Origin: Ancylostoma caninum
Lineage: Eukaryota > Nematoda > Chromadorea > Rhabditida > Ancylostomatidae
Direction of reading: 5' to 3'
Length of the DNA stretch: 64,000 nt
Assembly (NCBI GenBank): GCA_037903475.1
Contig: JBAJFG010000588.1
Coordinates: 124,001 to 188,000 of the forward strand
Made by a program: the position numbers and the translations under genes. This document shows, in pieces, positions 16,001 to 27,800 of the stretch. Each line of letters starts with the position of its first letter. The first letter of the stretch is position 1. Below the pieces are notes generated by a model. The model was not told the DNA's origin, searched no databases, and saw only the letters and a list, made by a program, of their open reading frames with translations.

Positions 16001-17847
16001 TGCAAAGGTGCCAGTCTTTAACAAGAATTAGTAAACAAGAAAAACACTGCGGTGGGTTTGTTGCAAAAATCAGTTGTTTCGATACATACCTATAAAAACA
16101 GCACGTTCTTACTTCTCAACCCATTACTTTGAACAAGTGTAGGGTTTTTTTTTAAAGCGACAGATTTCTTCATATCAGAAACCACGCCACAACTCATATT
16201 TGTGGGGATTGCCTCAAAAACATTACAATTTTCACTCAGGTTCCCATGAACAGCCAGAGGCGACGACGGCTCAGAAAGAACCTCGCGATGAAACCACAGC
16301 AGTCGCAGATGTTACGCCACACACAAAAGATGAAGAGCGTGTCTCTGTACTTCATGGAGAAGTCGATCCCAGACCAGGGACAGAAAATCCACTCAGCCCG
16401 GACGATGATTCGTGCAAAGAAGAACTACCAACTACGAGAAAGGAAGAAATCCCAGAAGAGTGAGTCCCAACGTTATAAAAAAACTTGGTCAAAGAAAACT
16501 ATGTTTTTTAGTAACTCTGATAAGTGTGCAGCAGGAACGAAAACTAAGCAGCATAATACGTCGAGTACAATGCATGGGCGGCATCTCCTTCCGATTGCTG
16601 TGATCGTTCCCTTACTTGCTGCTCAAGCTTTCCTCCTTTCCCAGTTAGGACCGAATAATACATTAGACACCTACAGAATTATTCGAAACACGAAAAAATG
16701 GCTTTGAATATGACTTCAGTTCGGATGTTTAGAGAGGAGGGAGCAATACAATCCTTCAGAAATGATAAGGAGGCATTAAGGTCTATCTCTTTTTTGGTTA
16801 TTTGAATTTTTCGTATCTAGTCCTGAATGAATAATTAAATAAATTGAGTTATTCGATTTTTATTCGGTCCTGGGGCATTTCTTACTCGACCTACTATACT
16901 GTTCGGGTTGCGTTTCTATGTATCTAGTGACCAGAGACGGTGAACCTGTTAGCTCAGCCAAACTCTCAAGAGAATTACAAATTGCCCGAGAAGGTGCGCT
17001 CCGTGGAGTAAATTGTTCAGACAGTGCCTTGGCCCAGCCCCTCGGCTCCGCCCATTGTCTCCTCAGGAATTGAGGCTCGAAAACCTGTTTTTCTTCAGTT
17101 TTGCACGTAATCACATAAACCATTGCGTTCAGCAGCTTCTGAAGATTCACTAAAAGCTCAAAAACTATTCTGAGATGGGACGGTGCCTCTGAAGATTTGT
17201 TCGCGAAAAATTACGTCCGTAATTATTTCTTTTTGCACTATGCTCGAATTTTGCAGTGTGCTTCCAAGATATATGTAAGTAAATTTATTGGAGTAGAAAA
17301 ATAGATTAATGACCTCTCACTATACACGCACATACTCTTGATATACCTTCTTCTCAGAAAGCGCTCAGACCTCAGTGCACTCCTCCGCAAATTTAGATGA
17401 AATTAATTTAAAGAGCTCACTTTCAGGACGGGAACAAGAAACCCTGGCGAGGAATTCAGAAGTGACGGATATAGCGATCAAAACCAAAACCTATCGAATG
17501 AGAGAAGAGCGTTAGCGTTTGGGAGCAAATCCAGCACAGCAAATGTCACCGAAACTCCCCCTCTTTTGGAACGAACGCACCTACCCGCTCCGGGAAGCTC
17601 CTCCCAACAAACTAGAGGCCCACTGGAACTCATAACGACACCGCCTTTCAACTCGCCTAATTTTCGTGATCTACGGGAGGACGGACGTGTGGATTCTGGA
17701 GGTAGCACATGGCCACGAGATCCACCACCAACCCCGCCGCCGACGAATGTGACCACAACACTATACCTAACCACAACCGGGTATCCGAGCTTTTCTGTAT
17801 CGAAACTCTCCCTGCCGCCGCCTGTCAGCAGTAACCACACTATGTGA
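10091..17847 (+). CDS. secreted or membrane-tethered charged disordered protein, alternative last exons
   Basis: I do not recognise the family. Exon 1 (10091-10166) encodes a signal peptide of the form MKLLHEFVLLLITYHFINA. Exon 2 (14197-15306) and exon 3 (16240-16459) encode about 440 residues rich in Arg, Glu, Gly, Pro, Ser and Asp, with almost no cysteine and no globular pattern. Two last exons are both phase-compatible. Exon 4a (16512-16707) gives 533 residues with a hydrophobic span LLPIAVIVPLLAAQAFLLSQ at about 494-513 and a short basic tail. Exon 4b (17427-17847) gives 608 residues with a Thr/Pro/Asn-rich, mucin-like end. Each has an AATAAA signal downstream. Acidic Ser-Gly pairs (EDSG, EEGSG, SSGED) could be chondroitin attachment sites; that is inference. 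Intron 1 (4030 bp) is filled with transposons. An extracellular matrix or surface role fits, but function is unknown. Confidence 0.75.
10970..11853 (-). mobile_element. internally deleted Tc1-like transposon
   Basis: The element is bounded by inverted repeats beginning CAGTCGCGGTCAAAAGTATT, matching for about 46 bp with two mismatches, and is flanked by TA on both sides (10968-10969 and 11854-11855), the Tc1/mariner target. At 884 bp it is roughly half the usual Tc1 length. The coding strand is minus. It lies in intron 1 of the secreted-protein gene. Confidence 0.93.
11057..11564 (-). pseudogene. broken Tc1-family transposase
   Basis: From the start at 11564 the frame encodes an N-terminal helix-turn-helix DNA-binding region (MPKKSEVPIPVRRAVVDM, then a GRPRLT segment). 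The downstream frame carries the family-typical stretch ending LFTDENKFNLFG, whose aspartate is the first of the catalytic DDE/D triad. The two parts are in different frames around 11215-11240, so there is a frameshift. Everything after the first catalytic aspartate is missing, so the protein cannot be active. The element could at most be mobilised in trans. Confidence 0.9.
11958..13226 (+). mobile_element. inverted-repeat-bounded element carrying a Penelope-like fragment
   Basis: GTGCCAACCAGGTT at 11958-11971 is repeated in inverted orientation at 13213-13226. Similarity continues loosely inward through a TTTGATA and TGG block. Between them lies a GIY-YIG coding fragment typical of Penelope-like retroelements. 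The right repeat overlaps the end of that reading frame. It may be a retroelement remnant or a DNA element that captured one; the borders are my best reading. Confidence 0.55.
12313..13231 (+). pseudogene. Penelope-like GIY-YIG endonuclease fragment, interrupted
   Basis: The first part (12313-12522) contains a paired-cysteine segment (ENCMVCQQGK, then IYEIECSDCNALYI) that matches the zinc-binding and GIY half of Penelope-like element endonucleases. The second part (about 12968-13231) continues with an EIGRAL block where the family has E-T-G-R. It then has EEHLASKKRG, a DRHR.ETHH histidine block and ISERKALEAF. The halves are separated by about 445 bp whose removal restores a continuous frame. 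The reverse transcriptase domain that should precede it is absent, so this is a dead fragment. Confidence 0.8.
12523..12965. mobile_element. insertion inside the GIY-YIG fragment
   Basis: The segment starts CTCAGA and ends TCTGAG and is flanked by TA on both sides (12521-12522 and 12966-12967), as expected of a TA-targeting DNA element. The terminal inverted repeat is only about six bases. It contains a 14-base C run (12848-12861) and a TATATAAG motif near 12773 but no protein I recognise. The exact frame continuity after its removal supports an insertion rather than random decay. Confidence 0.6.
13232..14196. other. remainder of intron 1 of the secreted-protein gene
   Basis: AT-rich sequence with no gene seen. 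A pyrimidine-rich acceptor tract (TATTTTTTTTTTCAG) ends at 14196, directly before exon 2. Confidence 0.5.
16838..16843 (+). terminator. polyadenylation signal for the short (membrane) isoform
   Basis: AATAAA lies 131 bases after the stop codon of exon 4a, which is a usual distance for a nematode 3' end. It supports exon 4a being a true terminal exon. Confidence 0.55.
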
Positions 17848-17910
17848 TTGAGAATTGCTCCATATAAATGTTAACTTGTGCAACCTACAAATAATAATAT
17901 TTGTGTTTTT

Positions 17911-17916
17911 AATAAA
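17911..17916 (+). terminator. polyadenylation signal for the long isoform
   Basis: AATAAA lies 64 bases after the stop codon of exon 4b and 174 bases before the next gene's start codon, leaving a short intercistronic gap. Confidence 0.6.
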
Positions 17917-18089
17917 AGTAAATCGTCTTGTTGCACAACACATAGACATTCGTATGGACTGGACAATATGGGGACAGTGGCTCGCAGCTGAAGCGAGGAA
18001 AAAGTTACGACTGCGCAAAAACCTAGTCATCCGTGTTGTCCACGTCTCTCCAAGCTATAAAGATCTTGGTATACACTGTAGTCCAAGCA

Positions 18090-21000
18090 ATGCTTCACAT
18101 CTTTATTCTTCTAACTTGTATTCAAGAGTTACGAGGTAATGTTTTGACTGAATTCCATGTTTTTTTTTTTGCTATCGCAGACTCGTGCTACAAAAAATCT
18201 ACATTAAATCATATAAATGATCTCTTCTAAAGTGCAAAGCATCAGAAGTCTCTTCTCACTCTTTTTTCTGCGAAATGTGGCAAAAATTGAGCTTATTTTC
18301 ATAATCCTTGCGGTGTTAGCTTTCAACTAAGCATCCAGACCGACTATGTCTGCAACCCCGGGCATAACGGGTCCTGCAAGACATCCATGGCCGCCAACTC
18401 AAGAAAGGAAACTCTTCTAGGTGTATACTGACAACTAATAAGCAGTGTCTTCATCTCTACATATTTTTTTCGATATCCTTTGCTTTCACGAAAACTAGAA
18501 CCTGTTTGACACACGGAAACCCCACAGAGAATCCATCCCGAATATCCCAAGGAATTTCTGGACTTGAAGAGTACCGTCATCTCGTCGTCAAAGCTATCAC
18601 ATACTCAGTTAGGTCATTTGGTGAATTGGAAAATCATCCCTTGTTTTGTATCGTTTTTTCCTTGTTTTGTTTCGTTTTTCTTTTTTTTATGGGGAGAGAG
18701 AGTCAACAAGTACGTGCGGCATTACTTGGGCAGTGAACAGCATCCAACTTAAAGATTTGGGAAAAGATTAGGGATGAGCGTTCAACCAGGAAATTCAGAG
18801 CCCAAGCATTGATATCGTCGGCCCAGAAAAAAAAACTTATCTACCCAGCTCCTAGAAAGAAAAATCTAGGGAAACTCTTATGGCCTCCGACGGGATTCCC
18901 GAGAAGATTCCCCTCTTCTCACATTTTAGAAGTATTCCTAGATAAATGCGATATATTTTGTCATCTCCAAGATTCTATCCGCTTTTACAAGACCTCAAAC
19001 CCTTCTGAACGCAAGGTAGTTCACTACCTTCCCAAGAACATTCATGAATCCGACCACCAGGTTTAGGTTATACATAGTCCTTCTTTATACCAGAACTAAA
19101 CCAAGAACAGCCTCCCCATGCTCACTACATTGAACGCATAAAGAAACAAGCTCACAACCGGTTGTACAAGTCGTGAATGAAGAATGAACATACTAGAGGT
19201 ATTATGGGGAAAGCAGGGACAGGATCGTGCGCTACACAGGATAGTTTTTAGTCAGTAATGGATCGACTAGTAAACTTGGATCGTGGACAAATGCGTACAC
19301 CACTCACCTTGAACTTCCAACTCTGCAGTACTCTTATTACCGGATTTGGCCCTGACTGGCAGCGAGGCAACTCCATTCCTTTATGAACACTGGTCGCGTA
19401 CGAAGTTCTGAATTTTCACCCGTGCCCCAGTGAAGATGAAATCTCTGAAAAGTCAAAATTTTTAAAAAAAATAGTAAGATACAAGCACATTTTCATGTAC
19501 TAGTAGTTCAGTGTCGATCAGTAAAAGCTACTCTGCAGTGGAACGAGTAGTGTTGCAAATGGGTGCGTGGTTTTGCAGGGGAACGACCTCTGTGCTACCT
19601 TACCCACACACAATGAACCAATAACACGAGTAGTTGGCAATTTTAGGTGCTACCCGTTCTTATCCACTGCTCGAAAGTGATGTATATCAAAAACGTGATT
19701 CATGCACACTTTGGTTATTCTGTGCCATGATAAGAGAAAGCATGAGAATTGAGGAAGTCATTCAGATATGAGCATCACAGAAGGATTTTCTTGTAGATGT
19801 TCCTTATAAGCACTCTTCCGAGTTCTGACTTTTGCATGCACGGAGGTGTTGTCATTGGCTAAAGCATAGTAATCTAACGTTAATGTTGTCATTCTTGCCA
19901 TTCTTCTGTTCTGCTGATTTTGATGGAGCGCCCTGAGTACACATTAATAAATAAACAAATAAATAAATAAATTTATTATGGCCACGATTAGAAGGTCAAG
20001 TCAGAGAACGAATAATTAAGGCCTCAGCAAATGAGATAAAAACTAATGAGTTGTGGGCGGTAGATGTATTAAGGTCAAAGAATAAGAAAGGGTGCGACGG
20101 CCCCATGATGAGCCGGTTATGTACTAGACAAGCACCCCTAGGTGATGGTCTGTTACCCGAGCTCTCTTACGGTTTTCAATGGAGAGCAAAATATATGACG
20201 CTGCCAACTAATTTGTCCGCGTAAAAATGCAAGTTGGGAATGAATGGCCACAATCCGGACCGTTCGGGGTATGGCACAGTGAAAATGAAATGGTGGCATA
20301 ACTCGAACCGTTCGGATTTTCCCATTCATTTTCTACTTTGTATTTTTGCGAGGACAAATTAGTTGGCAGCGTCATATATCCTAACCACAGCAATTTATAC
20401 GTCAGAGCACGCTGGATAAAGTTCATTGGATATATCTCCTGGAAATTCTCGACAAGTTGATTCCAGCGATGTTACGAACTAGTTCAAATATAGCGATAAG
20501 CCAAAAGCGCTGTAGCAAGCAACCTGCGTCCCCCCCCCTCTCCCTCCACCAGCATTCTCGACTTATTGTCACTGAAGGAAAGAAAAAACAAACCTGAGAG
20601 AACAAATTATCAGTGTTTTCGAAGCACTCACGTAAATCCTTGCCCATAGCCATTTCCATAGAAATCTCAAGGTTTCTAGAATCAAACTCATTCTGTCTAA
20701 ATAGTTCTATGAAGCGCTTTCCGAAATCCGTCTGATGTAAATATCCCATTTCAGCGTCACTTCAGCAACGCACGGTAGATTTTCTCGATGGAACTCCAAA
20801 AGCTTATGGAAGCTCAGTGGAGTACACATATGAGTTTGACTCTTCGAAACACAAAAATCCCATCATCAAAGTCAAATACGGTGAGTTTATCAGTTTTTTT
20901 TTTGCTCTGCGAGGCTTGCACTTCCGAAAGTTAGGCTAGAAAAATGCTGAAATTGATGACGATGTGGGCCACCTATGTAGGTGTTTATTTTTTGAGGCAG

Positions 21001-22044
21001 CAACAGCTTAGCTCTTTTCATGCATCATTCCATGTATTGAGCTGAATTCACGGCCCCGTAGGTTTCTTCTAGGAAGTGTGTCTAGATGAGTCTTACGAAA
21101 TTTACCTAGACAAAACGTGCAGCTAATAACCTAACGAAGGTCCAGCTAAACTAAGGTTAACCTCCGGTTGTCTCACGGCAGTATGTGCCGCATTTTATTG
21201 ATTTTCCAACATACAACATACTGCTATATCTGTTATATTCAGAAGAACTCAAAGGAAAAGAACTGGAAAAACTCATTGACCAAGATTACCAACGCGCCGA
21301 AGGTGTAAAATCCCTACCAGGCAAGAAAATAATGGATGTTGAGGTTGTTGCACACTGTAAGGCCAAACTGCAGGGTTTGTGAGGTTTGGTGGTGAAGAAC
21401 GAGGAGACCTGGTCGGCATGACTGATAGGTATCCAATGGAGACCAAATCTTATCGAGGAAGAAAGGTAAGTTAGAATTGATAGGCCTACTTGGAATTAGT
21501 TATCTACTAGTTTTCAATGTAACACTGAGGCGTACTCACTTTTCTCGAAGGTATAACTGTGACTGAAATGCTGCACTTTCCTTTTTCAGAATCCTTTCCA
21601 GCATTCTAGCTATTCTGATGAGCAGTTTGACCTCGACAAATACTCGTCAGACCCGTGGATGAACAATTTTATGGTGAAAAACCATAACGTTCCCTTCGGT
21701 CACAACAATTATAAACATATACCAGGAATTGAAAACTTCAGCAAACAGGTTGGTCATGGATCCTATAAGTTTGGAAAAACCAAACCACTTGAATCTAAGC
21801 TTACTCCAGTTCAATATCAGTATAGCATCAGCATGAACTACATCCAATTCAGGGGCCACCAGCGAGGGTACAAGAACTCATTGACGACATGACCTCTTTT
21901 ATGTACAAGCAAACAAGGGACATCCTTTCATCGCACTTTCCAATGTTTCCAAATCCATTCGCCGACGATTCCCCGTACAAGATCCCTTTTCCTCGAATTG
22001 ATGCCAGAAAATATAACAACAGAGAGCAAATCTATGATAAGTAA
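18090..22044 (+). CDS. secreted orphan protein, 224 residues
   Basis: I do not recognise the family. Exons are 18090-18135, 20755-20880, 21243-21302, 21374-21465, 21590-21748 and 21853-22044. Phases agree at every junction and the total is 675 nt. Exon 1 encodes a short signal peptide (MLHIFILLTCIQELR). The mature part is rich in Tyr, Asp, Asn, Lys and Pro, for example FDLDKYSSDPWMNN and PMFPNPFADDSPYKIPFP, with no cysteine and no transmembrane span. The gene starts 242 bp after the stop of the previous gene, with a possible acceptor (ACACTGTAG) before the ATG, so the two may share an operon. An acceptor at 18180 offers a rival exon (18181-18230) that stops after 16 codons; it may be a short-peptide isoform or chance. 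The 3' end converges on the T-protein gene, 247 bp away. Confidence 0.7.
19949..19978. repeat. AAAT microsatellite
   Basis: About five imperfect AAAT/AAAC units (AAATAAACAAATAAATAAAT) in intron 1 of the secreted orphan gene. Confidence 0.8.
20191..20379. mobile_element. foldback MITE
   Basis: ATATATGACGCTGCCAACTA at 20191 is repeated in inverted form ending at 20379. The inner halves also pair (GAATGAATGG with CCATTCATTT, and ACCGTTCGG in both halves). The element is 189 bp with no coding capacity, so it is a non-autonomous hairpin element in an intron. Confidence 0.85.
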
Positions 22045-22291
22045 TTGTCAAGTAATACTAAAAATATCTCTCTAATTTATTTCAAGCTTTCTCTAGTAAA
22101 AACAATAGTATTTATGAGAATCTGTGTAAATGACAGTAATGATGTATAGACCTAGTATGTATAAACCCTTTGTATAAATCTACAAATTCTAATCTTATCA
22201 CAGAACATTGAGCAAGCTATCACCCTAACAAGTTCAAAGTGATGCGAGTTAAGATCAAAATGACAACAACAACATGGAAAACATAGTTGGC

Positions 22292-24856
22292 TTACGAAGC
22301 CTTGGTGTAGTACTTTGTAGGCACAAATGGCATCTTGGTCACTGTGACTTTGGCCTGCTTGGCACCAAAATCAACAATGAATTGGGTTCCTACTTTTGCG
22401 TATGGCTTGTCAACATAAGCCATAGCAATGTTTTGATCTGAAGTGTAGAATGTAATGAAAAACAGAAAATTCTGCGGTCTAAAAATTAAATATTTCTCGT
22501 ATACAAACACAAAACTCACTGAGACATGGAGACGGGCATCCTGAGGTCACAAAACCAATTGCGCACTTGTCCAAAGGATCAATTAATGGTAGATGACCTG
22601 AATGAAAGTTCTCGCAATATGTTGCCATCCCTTTTTATTTCTACGACAACAAACTTCGTGGAGCGCGACCAGGTTCGGAAACCAGTCCAACACGTTGTTT
22701 CATCCACTTTTTCGACTTCAGCTGCTCAACAACCTTCTCAGCGCCAGGAAATCCGAGTGTTTCACGGCGGCGTTTGGCTATAACACTAGTGTAAAACATG
22801 GCAAAACTTCAAAGTTTCGAGAGAAATGGTAGTGCCACTAGTGTACTCTAGTGTCCTTACAGTAATATCGCCGGTCATTCTTACTGATTATTGAGGAAAA
22901 AAAAAACCTTTTGGTGAGTTATCCAGTCGTTAGAGAACCAAGCGAGGTTCATATACACAAAAAAAAGTATGTGGCAAGAAAAAAGGTAATAGCGTATCGG
23001 TGGATATCAGTGAAAACAAATGGTTCCTATGTGTGTATTCTCGAAACACTGAGGTGGGAACCAACAAGGTAATGAGAAATTACTGGTGGTTTTTTTTGCC
23101 CTCTCAGTGGCAAAATGCACCCATACACTTGCTTTTTATGGGCTCTTTGGGCTTGAAATTTCAGTTTTCTGCCACATCAGGAATATGGTAAATAGTGGAA
23201 TGGTCACAATTCCCAGAGTTTTACCAGATGAAGTAAAAAAGCATGGAAACAATATGTACTTGTAAAACATCTGACTGTGGAAAAATTAAATGATAACCGA
23301 ACGTAGATTCATAAAAAAAGTAATACAAGAAAGAACTGAACCAACCTACAACAAAGGCCAATGCAGCCTCTGCTGGAGTGGTGTTTTCATCGATATCGTT
23401 TCCATACAAACATAAGCCAGCCTCCATTCTCAAAGCATCGCGTGCGCCCAGACCAGCTAACTTCACGGTACCGTTCTGGAAATGTTCAGCTCACTCAAAA
23501 CTCATGAAATATTGCCTATATCAGGCTTAAGGAAGTAGACATTACCTTTGATTGGAGTAGTTTTTCCGTAAGTGTGGCAGCATCCTTAGCAGCTACGGAA
23601 ATCTAAAAATGAATATTAGTAGGCAACGTTCTGGCTCGCTTTTCAACCCTTCTATCCTGGATATGCGAACATATGAGTGATCCAGTCTGCCCTTGGTACT
23701 ACACCAATATTTTGCCTCTTTGAATTTTTTGACCATTCGATCGAAGGTCAATAAATTAAATGCTTTTTAGATGGTTCAGCGTATTCAACAAGACTCACCT
23801 CAACACCATCCTCTCCTGTGTAGCCACACCTTGTAACTCTGCAATCGTCAATCCCAAACACTTTGCCAACAGCAGTCCTCATAAATGTCAGTTTGCTGAG
23901 ATCGATGTCAGTCTCTGGCTGCAAGACCTTGACCATCTCAGGACCTGAGGTAAGGTTCAATTTTACCCGTTTCTCACGAAACTTAAGGACGATCCGATCA
24001 AAAGAAAGTGCGACTGTTTATTATAAATGCAGGTAAAGGTACAAACCTTGAACTGCGATCAATCCTCTTCCCTCAAGAACTTTGACATCGACATCCTTGC
24101 CTTTCTTCCTCCAGTCAGCCGCATGCGCCTTAAATCCATTCAAAGCTTAACTTGTGACCTCAAGATCTTTCACATCATAACCTTACTGTATTGCATGCCT
24201 AAGTTACCAAGAAAGAAAGCACCTGCAAATAAGGTAGGTCCTTGTCAATGCAACCGGCGTTTGTTACCATATAAATGAAGTCCCGATCGGTTTTGGTCAC
24301 AATGAGGTCGTCCTTGATGCCTCCCTTTTCATTAGTGAACACTAAAATTGGTAGAATTGGTTCGGCACATACAGCTCTATCGAAGAAAAAAGAGAGGTAG
24401 AAAAAAGAAAAGTAGATAAATCTGTTGAATTCCAATACTTCTGATGAAAATCAAAGCCAAGTAAAGAAAACTTCTAAAAAAGAATGGCAACGAAATTTAT
24501 ATACATATTAACATCCAAACTCACCCGACAGTGTGCCGCTGTTGGGTACCAAACCCTCAACATCCGCTGTTGTAAGACTTTCAATGAAAGGTATCCTGAA
24601 ATTAGACAAGAATTTAAGCATAATTAACCAGAAAGATAACAAAAGCTTACCTATCCTCTCCAGTTATGTGGGTTTGCAGCATGTGAGAAACATCGAAAAT
24701 ACTGACGTGATTCCTCGTATGCCGACAGGATTCCTGGATGTTCAGGTCAGGATACTGCACGGGCATTTCGTAGCCTGCGAACGGCACCATCTTCCCATTG
24801 TACTTCTGGTGCAGGTCATATAGACAGGTTCGCTTCCTAAACAATGTAGCAATAAC
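22292..24856 (-). CDS. gcst-1: aminomethyltransferase, glycine cleavage system T protein (5' end incomplete)
   Basis: The T protein takes the aminomethyl group held on the lipoyl arm of the H protein, releases ammonia and passes the one-carbon unit to tetrahydrofolate in mitochondria. Minus-strand exons, 5' to 3': about 24856-24651, 24595-24525, 24341-24223, 24128-24047, 23944-23799, 23602-23546, 23475-23346, 22777-22655, 22597-22520 and 22437-22292, all phase-consistent. Family landmarks are [94 protein letters not shown] and [12 protein letters not shown] at the C-terminus. The catalytic-site aspartate of the DDLIV block is present. The first coding exon, with the start ATG and the mitochondrial targeting peptide, was not found upstream. 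The exon-1 acceptor could be at 24856 or 24836. Human AMT and worm gcst-1 are the reference orthologues from memory. Confidence 0.95.
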
Positions 24857-27800
24857 CTTAAAAGATGACAAAATTTAGGGTGAGGGTATGGCTAGTGTAC
24901 AGACACCAGTGTAGCACAACAGTAAGTGAAATGCATGCACCAAGAGGGCACAAAATCTAATGACACCCACGTAGAAGCAGAGGAGAACCATCGTAGTAGG
25001 GAACGTTGGGTTGCGAGCACACGGTTCATCTTCTAGAAAGCAACAGCTGCAAATCAAGTGACAGAGAAGCATGACGGATCTAACGGATCTCTTACTAATA
25101 CAGTTTCGTTGGTTAGTAAACTAATACATAGTAAGGCAGAAAAACACCAAAGGAAAACGAGACAACTGAAGAATAGCTCTGCGACAGCGGTTTGCAATGA
25201 ACTATGAACGGCGTGGTGTAATAGCACTCTGTTAAGCATAATCTGATCAGATTAGAACTTAAGAGTTCTTAGAATAGAATATTTGGAGGGTTAGTTTTCA
25301 AGAAAAAAAAAGCAGCTATAGTACTCAAGAGTGTGCTAACGAAAGCAAAACTGTTTGTTTTGAAAATATCTCCGCAGAATAGTTTCGATTAGGTGCAACA
25401 CTGTTCCAAAGGCTGAAAACGTCAAAGAAAAGGCACAAGGGGGAAGCACTCCATGTTGAAGTCAATTCGCCTCCTATCAATAGCGAGATAGAGACGTGAC
25501 AAGCAACAAAGAAACGTTCGATTAAAGGGAAACCATAATCTTCCATGGAAAAAACGTTCATCTGTGTTCCGAAGCGCTTGGGAGAGATTTAAGAAACTAC
25601 AAAACCATAAGCAGTACCCTTGACATCCGCCAAAAGGTCACAACAAAGGATAGTGGTGCTCAAAGAGGGTGGGAGTTACAAAGGATAAGATTTTACTAAG
25701 GAACTTAGCCTACGTTTTCGAAGCCTTATATTATTTGCAATGTGCCACATAATTACTTTAATAAAAAGCATAGAATGCAACTAAAGATGTTCTTTTCAGA
25801 AAAAAAGAACCCTAAGGCATTTCATTTGAAGAAACAGGTATACGTAATATAAAATAACGCTGACTTCTGAAAACCCACTCAAAAAAGTTTTAAAAGAAAA
25901 GAAAAAGAAGAAAGCTACTTACATTGCTCAAGGTCACTCGCTCCAAATAGAAAACCGTGCACTTGCAAAGGGAGGCAACACCACAGCGGTCGATAAAACG
26001 ATCCTTCCGTTTTCAAGCGATAAGGTGCAGTGCTGATTACACCGAGTACACTAGAAAATTCTCCGTGTCAATAAGACACATACCTGAAAACTAGTTCACC
26101 ACAAAAAAGTGAGGAAAACTGACAAACAAGTAGATATTTTCAGCGAAAGAAAATTAGAAGCCCAGCTTAGAAACATAAGCGAATAAGGGAAGCTGGAAGG
26201 AAAGGTTAGATAACTGTTTTTTGACCAACGGATACTAATCCGACGAAGATCACCTCAACCCACATTTAAGTTCGTTCTTTCCCAAAACATGTGATTGGTT
26301 TATGAAAGTGTTGGAAAGTAAATACTTGAAGTTGAAAAAAATCGCAAACCTAACCTGTAGCATTTGTATCGAAACACTAGTTACGGAAAAACTTATGACC
26401 TCCAAAATATCAATATTGTTCCCGCATAAAAACGCGGGGCTGCAAAAAGTGGTGCGGTTGCGGTGCGTTTGGATGGAACAGTGACAGACGTACCAACTGT
26501 TTTTATCCGAGCGACAGTGGAACCGAATGCGAGAAAAGACGCGATGAAAACGGAACGGAGAGCAATCCTATCTGAAGAGTGGGTTACCTTCAGTTAATCA
26601 CATGTTAACTCACCAATCATAGGTTAGAATGGGATTAGTTATTATAAAATCCGTGGCACATAAACATATAAACAAGCGCAGTAAACATACCAAGGTTCCA
26701 TTTCACTTTTGGTCCCAGTACACTGTATACTGATAACAGGATAGCCCTATACCAGAGCAATAAATGATCATCCCTTCACAGCTCGGGTCATTTCTCTGAA
26801 AAAAAAAGGTGTATTTCTGAATAATTCCAAGAAAAAATTTGCTCATAGAATCCCAACACGGATGAGACCGAGACACTCAAAAGAAGCATAAAAGCAATAG
26901 AATGAAAGAATAAAAATTGATACAGTCGCGATAGGTAGCTATGATACAGCATCATGGCTACTCATACTGTTGCCAAACGCGGAACACAAGCTTAATTCTT
27001 CTTGAAAGAAGCCCATGAGGAAAATGTGCGTTTGAATCTGGCGCATGGCGCGCATTTCAAACGCCATTTTCGGAGATAGCACCTGGTGCTGCGATTCTCA
27101 GTGGGTGGCTCTTCATATTAGTACCAGTATTATGCCAGTATCAGTATGTAGTACATATTAAATCAAATCTACAGCAAACATGCAATCTGACGTCCAAGGG
27201 AGGTACGATGGACCAATTTACAGATGGCACAGCAGAGGAGGGCATACAGGGTGAAGGAGGGAGTCCTCACAGCAACAGGGATTACACGACAACTGATACG
27301 TGATCTACCGTGGTTCACAACTACAGCTGCAATATCTCCGCAGGTACTAGGTGGTAATTGATCGCGGTAGGATGAACAATGCCGGTTTTCGCGACGCTTA
27401 CCCTTCCTCCGTACCGTTATTCCGAGCACCGTGACCATTAATCAACATCCTAGACAACTAGAGATCCAGTTAGACAACTAGATCCCCCTCTATTTACAGC
27501 AATTTTTGGAGCTTCATGTAGGCAGGTTCTTCCGTATAGTCAGTTAGGAGCAGGAAGGGTCATTCATCACTACATGTCAGAACAGGAAGCAGGAGGATCG
27601 AACAAGAATGACAGCGGCGGTATCATTGATATATGTGGATACGTAGACAATCAGAGTGCCGCGTTGCATGAGGTGTAGCACTGGCGGGCCAGTTGCTAAC
27701 CTATGTAACCAAGGCTGCAAACCGCTGCAACGGTGCAAGTACGTAATTAGATTCAACTCTCGATAATTATGCTAACGCTGTGTTCAGCAAGTCACTTAAC

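Larger units (their letters stand above)
18231..20754. other. intron 1 of the secreted orphan gene
   Basis: Long intron with no recognised gene. It holds an AAAT microsatellite and a foldback MITE, described separately, and a 9-base C run at 20530-20538. Confidence 0.5.
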
